Of a stretch of DNA of 64,000 nt, positions 45,114-56,452 are shown one piece after another (position 1 is the stretch's first letter; each line of letters starts with the position of its first letter). The notes below the pieces were generated by a model, which saw nothing but the letters and a program-made list of their open reading frames with translations, was not told where the DNA came from and did not search any database. The position numbers and the translations under genes were made by a program. The DNA is from Marasmius tenuissimus (taxonomy: Eukaryota > Basidiomycota > Agaricomycetes > Agaricales > Marasmiaceae), in assembly GCA_029532415.1 (NCBI GenBank), contig JAQOTA010000047.1:2542001-2606000 (forward strand), in the 5' to 3' direction.

Positions 45114-48100
45114 AAGAATCGAAGAGGAAGTAGACCCAGAGGATATTCGGGCTACCTTACTTCGAGCAAACCGCTCATTGCCCATGAGTTTTCCAGCTCT
45201 ACTGGAAGAAGTGGATGAAAATAACCCTTCGGGGGCACCAAAAATCGAAACACTTACTGCTGAGCAGGTGGACCGGATTGTCGAATTGGTCCAAGACTTT
45301 TCACGGTCAAAACAAGATGTTCAAGACCGGACTTGCCACGAGAAAACCTCCGAAATGGAACAGGAAGAAGCTCGAATTGAAGATGAGCTTCGAGCTACAA
45401 CGTTAGCAAATGCAGACGGAGAAATTGACTTCTCAGACTTACCTGAGAATGGCCCATACTCGGATGAAGACATCCCGAAACTACGAGCACGTTGGTTGCA
45501 TCGTAATGCGGATATGCTGAATGGGGTGCCGGAGGAACTCCCTCCATTCAGGCCTATAAATCATCGAATTCAACTCATCGATGAGAATAAAAAATACCAT
45601 TACTACTTACCTAAGTGCCCCGACTACCTGAAAAATGACTTGAATGAGAAGTTGGACAGGTACATCCGGGCAGGATGGTGGGTAGAATCAACGGTAGAGC
45701 AAGCGGCACCTATGCTTTGCATACCAAAGAAAAATGGGAAACTACGTACCATTGTCGACTACCGGCAGAGGAACGCAAACACGGTGAAGGATGTCACTCC
45801 TTTCCCGGATCAGGATAATATCCGCCAGGATGTAGCGAAGCACAAGTACAGATCTAAAATTGATATGTCTGATGCTTACGAGCAGATCCGAAATGAGATT
45901 TCAGATGTCTGGAAAACAGCATTTGCCACGACGTTTGGAACCTACGTGAGTAATGTGATGATGCAGGGAGACTGCAATGCACCTGCTACGTTCCAACGGG
46001 TTATGACTTTCATATTCCGAGATATGATAGGTAAGAGTGTACATGTATACCTTGATGACATATTCATCTTTGCGGACACCATCGAGGAGCATGAGAAGGC
46101 CTTGAAAGAGGTTTTCCGACGCTTACGGGAACAGCATTTGTACCTAAAAGCGGAAAAATGTCAGCTTTATGCAAAAATAATGGACGCTCTCGGTCATATC
46201 ATAGACGACCGAGGCATCCATGCAGACATGGACAAAATGGAGAGAGTTCGCCAATGGCCTACGCCACGAAACTTCAATGATGTCCAGAAATTTTTGGGAC
46301 TAGTACAATACCTAGCCCCCTACATGCCCGACGTTGCGCACTACTCGGCGCCAATGTCGAACATGACCAAGAACGAGGTACCATTTCATTGGCTACCCGT
46401 ACACGACTCCTGTTTTGAGAATATCAAACACTTGGCAACTAAATCACCCATTCTCAAACCGATAGACCCAACAAAGGATGAACCTATCTGGGTGATTTGC
46501 GATGCTTCGGTATCGGGAGTTGGTGCCATGTACGGGCAGGGCCCTACATGGCAAAGCTGCCGACCGGCGGGCTTTATGTCCAAAAAGTTCACTGCCGCTC
46601 AGCATAATTATCGAGTTTTCGAACTCGAGACTTTAGCGATACTTGAAGCCCTCCTCAAATGGGAGGATAAACTTCTAGGTTATCGGATACATGTTGTTAC
46701 TGACCATCGGGCTCTGGAGTTCTTCCTGACCCAACGGAAACTGTCAAGTAGACAAGCCCGTTGGATGGAGTATCTCTCCAGGTTCAACTTTGACATACGT
46801 TACGTCAAAGGCATTCAAAACAAGGCTGCTGATGCACTCTCTCGATACTACGAGTCAGACGACGCAGGAGATTTCCGAGAACCTCATGAATACGTCAATG
46901 CCGATTCAAGGTTGGATAAGGGTATGGATGACTTACCCAATGACCGAATTGAGGAACTCCTCGAATTAGACCAACTGGCGGCACTTCGACATTCAGAAAG
47001 AATCCGAAACCGTCAAGTACGTGAACCCGAGCAGCCTCGGGAGGTAGAAGCGCGAGAACTGCACGAACATGCAGAAGTACCTGTGACTGCACACTCAGAA
47101 CCAGGTCCTGCGTACAATGCAGACAACCCCACTGTATTCAAGTCACGGATTCGAGACCCAGCGCTACCTATGCAACTCAATACAAATGTAGGCATTGAGA
47201 ATGACGTACAGGCCCTCTACTCAGAAGACCCACTGCTCAGTAAGGTGTTGGCAAAACCGAATGAGCACAAAGTGTTTGAAGTCAAGAATGGCCTCATATA
47301 CTCAAGAAATCGAGGCGGCGAGACGGTACTATGCATTCCAAAAGGAAAATCATCTACAAATGGTCAGAGCATAAAAGGACTCGTAATCGAGCAGGCTCAC
47401 CAAATTGTAGGACATTACGGCGAACAGAAAACGTCGGACTACATCCGAAGATGGTACTGGTGGCCGGGTATAGTAGGTGATGTTGAAAGATTCTGCCGTT
47501 CATGCATTACATGTCAGCAGAACAAAACATCAAACCAAAACCCACCTGGAAAACTACACTCTCTACCCATTCCGACGAGACCATGGGAGTCAATCGGCAT
47601 GGATTTTATTGGACCATTCCCCGAGTCCAACGGAATGGACTACTTGTGGGTGGTGATTTGTAGACTCACGTCGCGAGTGCACCTTGTACCCATCAAGGTT
47701 ACTACTACTGCGAGTGAGCTCTCTTGGCTTTTTGTCAAAGAAATTGTTCGCTTACATGGTCTACCTAGGTCTATTGTCTCTGACCGTGACAGCAAGTTCA
47801 CGTCGAGATGGTGGACTGAAGTCCACCGTTTATTGGGGATTAGGCTTCTGATGTCAACCGCTTATCACCCACAAACCGACGGTGCAACAGAACGTGTAAA
47901 CCGTTCTATTGGGCAAATCCTTCGGTCATTAATCCAGCCAGACCAGAAGGACTGGGTTGAACGTCTACCAATGGTTGAATTTGCTATCAATTCAAGCATT
48001 AGTGCGTCAACAGGATACGCACCATTTGAATTGGATGGTGGATACATGCCCCGCATGCTTCCCGAAAATCCAGATACGGCAGAATCGCCACCTGGAGTAC

Positions 48101-48744
48101 GAGAATTTGTTGATCGGGCAGTAAAATACTTGATGGATGCCCATGACTCTATTATTGAATCGAGGGTAGTCCAGACTCACCAGTCGAATAAACATCGAAA
48201 AAATGAGCCTGAAATCAAGCTCAATGACTTAGTTTATGTCTCTACCAGGAATCTAAACCTACCAAAAGGTCGGGCAGCGAAGTTACTGCCAAGATTCTTG
48301 GGTCCGTATCCGGTAGTCGGAGTAAAACCCGAATCGTCAAACTATCGGATAGGATTACCGACTGAGCTGGCGAAACGGGGTGTTCACAACAATTTCCATG
48401 TGTCGTTGCTCAGGAAACACGTCCCGAACGACGACACCCTGTTTCCAAACCGATCAGTCAGCAACCCATATGATTTTGGGGAGCCGAGTACTTCCGAATG
48501 GTTGGTGGATGAAATCATTGGCCATCATTGGGATGGCCGTCGAATCATGTTCCATGTATTATGGAACCTGGGTGATACCACAATCGAGCCCTATGATACT
48601 TGCAAAAGGTTAGCGGCGCTCGACAGGTATTTAGAACTCAAGGGTGTTACCGATTGGCGGAAGCTCCCGCGAAAAGATCGATCGATAACAGAGCTTCGGG
48701 AGAGTACCCTGAAATCTGGATCATCAAATAATACGGAAAATTAG
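45055..48744 (+). CDS. pol: Pol of element 3 (RT, RNase H, integrase, chromodomain-like end)
   Basis: Open from the codon after the gag UGA; the first ATG is 45184. Numbered from 45178: RT active site YLDD at 291-294; RNase H (WVICDASVSGVGAMY; ELETLAILEALLKW; VVTDHRALEFFL) at about 440-540; HHCC finger from H741; integrase core D809, D869, E905 with exactly 35 residues between the last two. A C-terminal region about 1105-1160 (WLVDEIIGHHWDGRR...FHVLWNLG) resembles a diverged chromodomain. No stop or frameshift is present, so all enzymes needed for reverse transcription and integration appear intact. Confidence 0.95.
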   Translation, partial: LPTGTQVPNGTTPRSERRGVRIEEEVDPEDIRATLLRANRSLPMSFPALLEEVDENNPSGAPKIETLTAEQVDRIVELVQDFSRSKQDVQDRTCHEKTSEMEQEEARIEDELRATTLANADGEIDFSDLPENGPYSDEDIPKLRARWLHRNADMLNGVPEELPPFRPINHRIQLIDENKKYHYYLPKCPDYLKNDLNEKLDRYIRAGWWVESTVEQAAPMLCIPKKNGKLRTIVDYRQRNANTVKDVTPFPDQDNIRQDVAKHKYRSKIDMSDAYEQIRNEISDVWKTAFATTFGTYVSNVMMQGDCNAPATFQRVMTFIFRDMIGKSVHVYLDDIFIFADTIEEHEKALKEVFRRLREQHLYLKAEKCQLYAKIMDALGHIIDDRGIHADMDKMERVRQWPTPRNFNDVQKFLGLVQYLAPYMPDVAHYSAPMSNMTKNEVPFHWLPVHDSCFENIKHLATKSPILKPIDPTKDEPIWVICDASVSGVGAMYGQGPTWQSCRPAGFMSKKFTAAQHNYRVFELETLAILEALLKWEDKLLGYRIHVVTDHRALEFFLTQRKLSSRQARWMEYLSRFNFDIRYVKGIQNKAADALSRYYESDDAGDFREPHEYVNADSRLDKGMDDLPNDRIEELLELDQLAALRHSERIRNRQVREPEQPREVEARELHEHAEVPVTAHSEPGPAYNADNPTVFKSRIRDPALPMQLNTNVGIENDVQALYSEDPLLSKVLAKPNEHKVFEVKNGLIYSRNRGGETVLCIPKGKSSTNGQSIKGLVIEQAHQIVGHYGEQKTSDYIRRWYWWPGIVGDVERFCRSCITCQQNKTSNQNPPGKLHSLPIPTRPWESIGMDFIGPFPESNGMDYLWVVICRLTSRVHLVPIKVTTTASELSWLFVKEIVRLHGLPRSIVSDRDSKFTSRWWTEVHRLLGIRLLMSTAYHPQTDGATERVNRSIGQILRSLIQPDQKDWVERLPMVEFAINSSISASTGYAPFELDGGYMPRMLPENPDTAESPPGVREFVDRAVKYLMDAHDSIIESRVVQTHQSNKHRKNEPEIKLNDLVYVSTRNLNLPKGRAAKLLPRFLGPYPVVGVKPESSNYRIGLPTELAKRGVHNNFHVSLLRKHVPNDDTLFPNRSVSNPYDFGEPSTSEWLVDEIIGHHWDGRRIMFHVLWNLGDTTIEPYDTCKRLAALDRYLELKGVTDWRKLPRKDRSITELRESTLKSGSSNNTEN

Positions 48745-48841
48745 CGCCCCGAATGAACGTGGCGGAGAAGAACTTACTACCGGCTCCACTCTTGATTACA
48801 TATAGGTAGGGATCGACATCGGGTCTCCATCCTCCGAACCC

Positions 48842-50647
48842 ATGTCATCCCTCGGTCAATCCATTCACGCTTCTACTCCGTCTGACTCCATCGCCGGTAC
48901 GCCTTCTCAAGGGGGGAGGGAAAACCCAAACCGTGAGAAGTCTACCTGCTGTACCTGGACCTTCGACGAAATGTTTGGTCAGGTTATACATGAAAGTGAC
49001 TGCCCAACTTGCGAGCACTTCATGGAACATACAGGGTATGGCTCTGGCGCTCTCTCCCAACGTGTCTCCTTTAGAGCCGCAATGGGAAAGCGAGACAACT
49101 TCATTCTAAATGGAGCTGGTGTATTATCTCGGATTTCGGTACTCGAGTCCAAGAATCTACAGCTGACCGATGATAAGCGAAAGCTAATTGATCAGCTGGA
49201 AAGTCGTAAACGTGCTTACCATGAGCTCGAAGACGATTACGAGGACTCTCAGAAAACTCTCGAGAGTGCTCGGTTAGAAATCAAGGAAATGGGCAAGGAG
49301 ATTGCTCGTCTTCATGATGAAATCTCGGAGAGACAGAATAAGAAACGTCGTATCGATTCTTCTGTCACTCCGGGCGCAACTACCTCTCGCAATGACGACA
49401 GCATGCTTGTTGATGACGAGGGAGGACCAGGCGTCAATACTGCCTCCTCAGCGGGAATGACAACTGGAGTAGCTGAGACTAGTCAGTCATCAGCTAACAC
49501 GTCTGTTTATCAGAAGTGGAAGATACCTACCTCAATCCCCGAGGCTCAGGTTATCATTGACGCTCTGAGGCGATCGGAGGAGGCAGGGAAGCCCAACCAA
49601 AAGGCTTTCCGCTTTCTTCGCAATGCCAACAACAACGCGGTCAAAGTACCGCTGAGCGGCCGGTCTGAATTCCACAAATTCATGATCGAGAACTTTTGGA
49701 TTCCTGAGGAATTTAAACCAAAGGATAAACAGAAGGAAGCTGAACGAGAAAACTCGTCAGTGAACGGTACGTCGAACGTCACCAACAATACAGTAGTGAC
49801 TGGAAACTTACCTGGTACTCCAGGCACGTCTTCGGGGTCGAAAAAATCAAAATCCAAGGGTAACTCAACCCTAGCGACCTTCCCGAAGAACTCATCCTTG
49901 GAAACAATGCTCGGTAGCATTTGCAAGGAGATGGCATCGGGGAAATGCCGCACAGGTATCCTCCGTAACGACGACGGGTCCATCTCGGTCCGAGCGGTCA
50001 TGGGACTTCAGTTCTTCTATGAACGAGCCCCTCGTAGCCGGCACGGGGCATCTCCTGCTCAACGTTACCGATATCATTTCGCGTTCGTTGAGTTGGTACT
50101 TACCCCGGGATTCTATCGCTCACATGTTGAGCAGAATCCTATTCAATTCCCCGCACCCGCTGTCGAACGGTACCCTGGCGAAGCGGCCAATGTCAATATC
50201 AATGACTTGGCTGCCTTCTTCGGAAGGCAAGGTGTTACAGTCGCTGTGGTGGAAAATGTCGCATACTGGGCAGCTCATTGGTTGGCTTCCATCCAAGTTA
50301 GCGATGTCTACTTACGAGTGGACCTCCAACAACTCAAGGATCGTCTCTATCCTCTCCTCTCAGTTCATGGTCTGCCAGCAGGGTTCAATGATAATATCTT
50401 TTACCCTGACGGCCGACTAGTCGAACGTCCAGCCCGTGCTATTCTGGATATACCTGGAGCCCCGACGGTTCTAGGTAATCCTAACGCATTGACGTCAGGT
50501 ACCAGTCAAGAGTCGCCCGCAGAGACTGTTGACAATCACGACGTGGAGATGGATTTGGAGAAGAAGATTGAGGACAAGGGGATGGGAGCCTCGGGCAACA
50601 ACCCGGAGAGTTTGTCGACTGCCCAGATCAGCGAGCCCAACCAGTAG
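48842..50647 (+). CDS. Third ORF of element 3, unknown function
   Basis: 601 residues from ATG, 97 bases after pol, in a different frame. A Cys-containing N-terminus (CCTWTFDEMFG...CPTCEHF) comes first, then a heptad-rich coiled coil at about 95-165 (LESKNLQLTDDKRKLIDQLE). Low-complexity Ser/Thr and Lys regions flank a segment with IPTSIPEAQVIIDALRR. A conserved-looking globular part runs about 335-550 (RYRYHFAFVELVLTPGFYRS; NDLAAFFGRQGVTVAVVENVAYWAAHW). There is no signal peptide, membrane helix or zinc knuckle, so it is neither envelope-like nor the same as the third ORF of element 1. An intact frame in a young element implies it was recently functional. Confidence 0.85.
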   Translation: MSSLGQSIHASTPSDSIAGTPSQGGRENPNREKSTCCTWTFDEMFGQVIHESDCPTCEHFMEHTGYGSGALSQRVSFRAAMGKRDNFILNGAGVLSRISVLESKNLQLTDDKRKLIDQLESRKRAYHELEDDYEDSQKTLESARLEIKEMGKEIARLHDEISERQNKKRRIDSSVTPGATTSRNDDSMLVDDEGGPGVNTASSAGMTTGVAETSQSSANTSVYQKWKIPTSIPEAQVIIDALRRSEEAGKPNQKAFRFLRNANNNAVKVPLSGRSEFHKFMIENFWIPEEFKPKDKQKEAERENSSVNGTSNVTNNTVVTGNLPGTPGTSSGSKKSKSKGNSTLATFPKNSSLETMLGSICKEMASGKCRTGILRNDDGSISVRAVMGLQFFYERAPRSRHGASPAQRYRYHFAFVELVLTPGFYRSHVEQNPIQFPAPAVERYPGEAANVNINDLAAFFGRQGVTVAVVENVAYWAAHWLASIQVSDVYLRVDLQQLKDRLYPLLSVHGLPAGFNDNIFYPDGRLVERPARAILDIPGAPTVLGNPNALTSGTSQESPAETVDNHDVEMDLEKKIEDKGMGASGNNPESLSTAQISEPNQ

Positions 50648-50830
50648 GTGGGCGTTGCGGGAGAAGAATAAAAATTTAAACTTCGAATTGCCAAAGGGCG
50701 TTTGATGGCACCAAAACACATGACGTCTATTAGTCCGATACTGGCCGGCGTCGCGGAAACATTTATCAACACTTCTGTTTCTTCTCTACTTCATTCCTCT
50801 GATTTACGATTCACCTCACGGCTTCATCTG

Positions 50831-50841
50831 GTGGGGGAGGG
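50831..50841 (+). other. Polypurine tract of element 3
   Basis: GTGGGGGAGGG lies immediately before the 3' LTR, the expected plus-strand primer. Confidence 0.8.
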
Positions 50842-51033
50842 TGTAACGCCTCCTCCTATATTTACCTATGTTTACCATTAGCTTTACCTCATGCGTATAT
50901 AAAGTTCTTGCTTACCAAATAAGTAGCCATCCTTTCGTTTCACTGTATCTTGTACATAGCTTGGTTATAAAACCTCGTCGTGTTCATACGGTGCGACCTA
51001 AGGATCTGGACTATAAGTCCTACCAGCTTTACA
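50842..51033 (+). repeat. 3' LTR of element 3
   Basis: A 192-bp partner of 41246-41437, followed by the target duplication CTCTC. Confidence 0.95.
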
Positions 51034-51038
51034 CTCTC

Positions 51039-52876
51039 GTGAAGTCTCTAGCGATGAGCAGGCTAAGTCTGGTGGTGTAGTAGGGTACCCCTTCGACACT
51101 TTCTACATTCCCTCTATGTCCCTGTACTCCTTGCATGTCGTATGAACACATGTACATACTAATGGCTGGGATTCACTTTCTATTTGCAGCGAGACCCTAC
51201 TAGGCCGATTCCTAGATTGTCTCAAAGTGATAATCCAGATCCTGCCTTGACCATATATTGTCATGGCATGATGCTGTCGGAAATCCAACTGTTGGGGGTG
51301 GTCCTTGGCTGTACAGCTTTGGCTGGAGAGGCACCTTTTGGGATGCCCATGGAACTGTGCTCCTAAACCAGTTCGCCATGATGTCCGAAGGCTGAAAAAT
51401 GCCGCGGTCAAATTGGGGGTTCCATCCCGCTTGGCTGCTTTTCCCTACATGGATACTCGGCGAAAGCAAAGTCCAGTCAAGAATGGGACGTAGATCTCAC
51501 TAATGGCAAAGACAGGCAAAAGGACAAAGTTGCGCTGCGGGGGTCGCTGATACTCGAGTAGGGTAAAATGACGAAAAAAGAAAAGGATTCATGAGTTCCC
51601 GGTTCATGTACTAAGGAAGATAAGCCTGTCATTGGAAGCGGTCACGACGAGGGACTTGACGGTAGAGTTAGATAGGTGTATCGGAAGATGATGATCGATG
51701 TTGAGACTGTATCGGATATCACATTTCATCGAAATAAACCAGCGTGATCTTTGAATAATTGAGTATTAGACGAGTTGTAAAAGAAAGGGAACAGAAAAAC
51801 GCACCTCGTTTCCACCAATCACACTACGCTTCGAGTCATGTAGAATCCCGGTCCAAAATCATCTCTATTTCTGCAATTTATGGGAGAAAGAAAGGAGCGC
51901 GGGCTCATTAGTCTGGGTCTTGCGCTCTGGTCCGCTGGTAAAAGAGTAGATGTATATACACTTATGGTTAAAGAACAAAATGATCAAACACTCGCCATGA
52001 GTTGTGGATCACGACCTCCTTTCAATCTGTGCACTCTGGGCCTAAGCCTAGCATTCTGAGGTAAGGTGGGGACCGGCCTTCCTTTGACTGAGAAGTACTT
52101 ACATTCTCGTGCCCGAAATCTCCGTCTATGAGATATGGGGGGGGCTATTTTTCTTCCGCAAGTCACGACTCGACGGTGGGTATTAGCCAGCTGGCAAGGG
52201 GAACTAGCAGGGTCTTTCACGGACGGTTGTATGGTGTGGCGGATTGACGCCGGTTGATCAAAGATAGCAGGGTTCAAGATGCAACTCTAGGAGATCCGAG
52301 ATTGTGCTTGTTATGATTTTGAGGTGTCCAGCGGTAGATAGTCAATGGTTTGATAGAAAATTAGCTTGATAGAACGTATTGGGGAAGATTCAAGCTGCAT
52401 AATCCTGAGAGAGGCCCGGTCCCCAAGCCCTCAGAGTCAATTCTGAGCCCCATTCGCATGAAGCATGTTGAGACGTATTTCAACATCCATGACGCTCTTT
52501 CTTCTTTCGTGAACATCTGAGCCTGATATTCAACTTTCCTCTCTGGTCAGTGAACTGTATGAGGCGATGCATCATCACATACTAATATAGAGCTTCGCAG
52601 TTCCCTCTCTGACTGATCTCAGTGAGCGCTCAAGATCTCAATTGATGCCTGAGGCTGAATCAGTCGCTTGCCCTTCACCGCTGATATAGCCTGGGAGGCC
52701 ACTCATGCCACGGTCCTTGCGCAAACAAATCAACAATGTTTGTCCGCTACAGGTATTACTAAAAAGGTCTCAGACACACGCAGTGCCATGTGAAAACAAG
52801 ACAAAGCCACAAGCACGGCAGGGTATCTATTCGAACCAAACATAGGCTTCGACAAAAACATCTAGCTATAAAACAG
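51039..52876. other. Duplicated flank, no supported gene
   Basis: Positions about 51400-51930 match 58000-58400, and 51950-52870 match 9800-10740 and 62250-62940. One junction motif lies at 51798-51804. Short ORFs here do not keep frame between copies. Confidence 0.5.
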
Positions 52877-54167
52877 TCATCTACCACTTCCGTAAGTGGA
52901 AACATATTCCGGTGGCGCCTCTTCTACACCCTCAATCCTCTCCACTCTCTGCATCAACAGCTGTATCTGTGCCTGCATAGCCCGGTATCGATTGTTGTCT
53001 CCCAGAGTTGAAGTCTCATCACTTTCGCTGCTTTCTGGCTCAGTTTGAGGCTGTTCAGGGTTGATAGATTGTTCGCCTGCCATAGGTCCAACCACCTGGT
53101 GGTCAGACACTTGAGCAACCTTTCGGCTCAAACGGGGATTCTTTTCGCTCACGAGAGTAATCTGGTACAGGGACTTCAGGTGGAAAAGGATGAATGACTG
53201 CCGCTGCTCTATCAAAATCCTGTAGTCGATCTGCAGCGAGTATCATGAGTTACTATAAGGATGTGTGAGTCTGTGTTCAATGCTTACTTCTTACTTGCCT
53301 TACTCTGAGTCGCCTACGCAAGAGGAATATGACAACGAGGACAACAAGGAATCTACTGCCTCCGATTGACCCACCAAGGATTTTCGCTCGAGAACTGTTA
53401 GAGGCGGAGACATTGGTTTCAGTGGCTTTCGTGGGAGACGGGGGATCGGAAGATGAATTATTGGTATCAGTGGTGGTGGAAGACATTACACTGGAAGGTG
53501 AAATTGTTAGCCCTAGAGTCCCGGGCATGAAGAAGAATTTTTGTTGTTCTGCACCTTGACGTTGGCGATAGTGGCACGGTTTCTATCACAGTGCGTCCAG
53601 GATACACAGCCATTATCTGTATGGTCGAAAAAGGGCGATAACCACCAAGTGCATTCGTCTCAGGTCTGAGGTACACGGTTCTCCTTAATGCGGCATTCAG
53701 ATGCTCATGGTAACCATACGTACGTTGCCCCCTCCCTTCAACCACGGTGAGATGACTATTTCGGGTCAAGTCGCTACTCTTTAGATTCACGTGAACAGGC
53801 CTGTGAGAAAACAGGGCACCCACCCAGTCCTTGTGACCTCGAATATCAGTGGCCCCTCGGCTTGCATCTCGTCAGCACTTGCTGTCAGGCCAGGCCCTCC
53901 CGGGACTGTCCCGATAAAATTAAACCCCAGCAATACTCCCTCACTGCCATCACCAGCATCGCGGAACCAGGTAATCATTTGTGGCTGAAAGACAGTAATA
54001 GTGGCTGGTGGTTGGCCAAAGTGGTAGGCCCACATCCTGCGGAAGAGATACGATAGGATGAGGATGCTGGGCAGAAGGGGCCAAATGTATGGAGAAAGAG
54101 TGGGAGCGATCGGTCAATATTTCCCTAGGCCTGACATGGATGTGGTTACGTACCGAAGCTTCATCAT
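52877..54167 (-). pseudogene. PPEY membrane-protein family, copy D
   Basis: Model exons: 54154-54167, 53824-54066, 53746-53800, 53555-53703, 53288-53490, and a last exon from 53230. All junctions are GT-AG, including a 23-base intron at 53801-53823 and a 42-base intron at 53704-53745, with phase kept throughout. It gives signal peptide (MMKLR + ILILSYLFRRMWA), PPATITVFQPQMITW, Ser/Thr stalk and membrane helix (GGSIGGSRFLVVLVVIFLL). In the tail an 11-base deletion relative to copy C, after GAATCC, shifts the frame, so the coiled part and PPEY (ending at 52877) are out of frame. This copy best supports the splice model. Confidence 0.6.
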
Positions 54168-55121
54168 GAGGAGGAAAGGAAGAAAGAAGGGGTACCTGTC
54201 AAGCCTCGAGGTCCCACAATAAGTACAGGATCGAGAATAGACAAAGTTTGATAATTCACATATGACGCTCCGACTGATGGTCTCCATCTTGTTCGTATCT
54301 GGAGCGACCCTCATGGCTGCTTTCAAGACCCGAGCAGTCTGAAAGTGCCGGGTGTATCTGTCGTCGGGTTGATGAAACAACGAAGAGCTCGTGTAAAGGT
54401 CGTCAATGAAAATACGTTCTAGCAGAGGAAGACAAGAATAGGGGGTGAGGGCCGCGTGATTCGGATACAATTTCGCGATCTGTCAATCAGCTAGGAAAGT
54501 ACAGATGGCTGAAGCGTGGTAGACTGGCAGTTGTTGTGTGGTGCCAGGACTCTAAAGGGCGATGTATTGGAACACCGCGACTGGAGAGAAGCAAGCCTAA
54601 TTAATTCCTACTGCAGTGTGCGACTGCATTGCACGAGTCTTCAAGATGGGGTCAGTGAAATTGAGACAGCACAAGAAGCTCGATGGAGGGGGGGTCCATG
54701 ACGCGGCATGGTCCACATGCTGGAAGCGGGGTCCGGGAGGAGGAAAGCCAGGGCTAACGAGGATTTTGGGACTTGGCACACATCATCCATGCCCGATCCG
54801 GAATTTGTTGTGAAAAAGTCGAAGATTTACCAGTTTACTCATTGTGTAGCATTGTTCTGAGGGGACCGCATTCAGGCTCGAACAGGTAAACGTTGAGAGA
54901 GCACGAGCCCTCTCACTGACAAGCAAGCTAAGGAGATAGCAGAAGATGGTTGGAGTGATTGGTGTCCCGATAGGAATACAGAATCATAGTTCACTTTGAC
55001 GTCAGACGGAAGACGGCGGTGATGGAGTGAACGATCCAGATGGACGGTCACAAATTGCTCAGAGGTGCATACCAATCTCAAGAGTTGTATGAAGACGCCC
55101 TCTCATCCTCCGTTGCTCGGT
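54168..55121. other. Upstream flank of copy D
   Basis: 54170-54330 is the family's upstream flank, and 55010-55110 matches 930-1060. Nothing else is supported. Confidence 0.4.
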
Positions 55122-55126
55122 CTGAG

Positions 55127-55611
55127 TGTCACGAAGTGTGGAGCATCTATCGGAGACGGCAGAGGCAGAGAGCAGTGGTAGCAAGCTTGGAGAGGAGCAG
55201 CGGGCTTGACTCAGACAGAGATAAGGCAGAAACTGGTCCCAACAACAAGTTGGATCTATTGTAGAGAAGGAAAGAGAAGGAAACTGTACTACTCACCTGG
55301 TCCCAGCGACAAGAGGTCAAGATGAGGGACCAGGTGAAGACTAGCTAGCTTATATACCTATCCTACGGTCAGAGTTGGAGTCGGAGTGGCTACCTATGAG
55401 TCATGTATGAGTAAGTATGAGTCAAGGATGAATAAGAAATGAGTTGATATGAGATAATGGGATGGCTGCGCGATGTGGGTTAAAGCTGCATGATGGTGGG
55501 TTAAGGAAGGGAATTGTGAAAAAGAAGGATGTATAGTAAGTGACCGTGAGAAAAGAACATGTGATAATCATGTGAGCAAATGGTGGAGGGAAAAGTGGTG
55601 TCTTCATGACA
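55127..55611 (-). mobile_element. Solo LTR with CTGAG target duplication
   Basis: A 485-bp block with TGTCACGAAG...CTTCATGACA ends. CTGAG is at 55122-55126 and 55612-55616. Removing it gives a sequence that aligns with the flank near 1050 (CCGTTACTAAGCTGCCACAA). On the minus strand it starts TGTCATG and carries GGTATATAAGC, hence the orientation. Confidence 0.8.
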
Positions 55612-55616
55612 CTGAG

Positions 55617-56452
55617 CCGCCACAATTGCAAAGCACCAAAAGCCGCACAACAGAAGAATCTGATTTATGAGTATGATCTTGCCCGACGACCCATATCAAT
55701 GAATCGCTAGACTGACTAAAGCCCAGTGATTTGGATAAAATAAGTCCCTCCCCCTGGCATTTGCGTACGCACCGGAAAGAGACGATGATCAGAATACAGA
55801 CCGGTTGGAATGACCCAAATGAGGACGACCCTCGACAGCCACCAGTTGATATGATGGAGGATCTGGGAAAAATTAGCGTTAGGCGCTTTGAGTAGCGCTG
55901 TTCGAGCAGTAGGAGGACAACGTGTTCATCCAATTAAACACAACTCGTGCGCAACCTGAAGCTTGTTAATCATGGGTCCTCAGTCGATGATCAAGCTTTA
56001 GCAGCTCCAATCAGCCTGGGTGTCGCAGCCACAGCTCCTCTCTGTCTCCAGTGAGCGGAGTTCGAGGTGATGGCCGATATCATTTTCAAGGCTATTGACT
56101 GAGTGTTGAGCTCGACGTCTCGATGAAAGGTGAGTATACTTGCACTTGAGTGACGTGAATGTTTCGTGAGTCCTCTGGAGCTCCAATCAGTCTAGGTGTC
56201 CTACATGCTTTCATCCGAGGCTCCCATTATTGCACCCCGAAACTATGTAAGTGCATTGGGAACTTTCATCTTTGACAAGGGATAAAGGAGCTAGCCAAAT
56301 AGGAAATTGTGAAAAATGGAACCGTAAATCCACTTACATCCTGTTGCTCCTCCACCACACGAAGAAGAGAAAAATTCAAGGGGGCACACCCTCAAAAAAA
56401 AAGACCTAGGGTCGATTTTCTCTGAGCCACCCTCAGGAAAGACCCTCCCTCC
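55617..56452. other. Duplicated DNA, no supported gene
   Basis: Parts near 55740-55930 resemble 9180-9330. No conserved frame is seen. Confidence 0.35.

Larger units (their letters stand above)
41246..51033 (+). mobile_element. Element 3: young Ty3/gypsy element with three ORFs
   Basis: LTRs of 192 bp (TGTAACGCC...CTTTACA) differ at two positions. The target duplication CTCTC is perfect (41241-41245 and 51034-51038). Inside are gag-protease (to 45054), pol (45055-48744), a third ORF (48842-50647) and a purine tract. All long frames are intact, and only the UGA between gag-protease and pol interrupts expression, probably by design. It is the best candidate for an active element here. A primer-binding site could not be identified after the LTR. 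Confidence 0.97.

Noticed and set aside
49546..50001. A 151-codon minus-strand frame opposite the third ORF of element 3
   Set aside because: Antisense to a long intact ORF and without domain features.
48842..50647. Third ORF as an envelope gene
   Set aside because: No signal peptide, transmembrane helix or Cys-rich ectodomain is visible.
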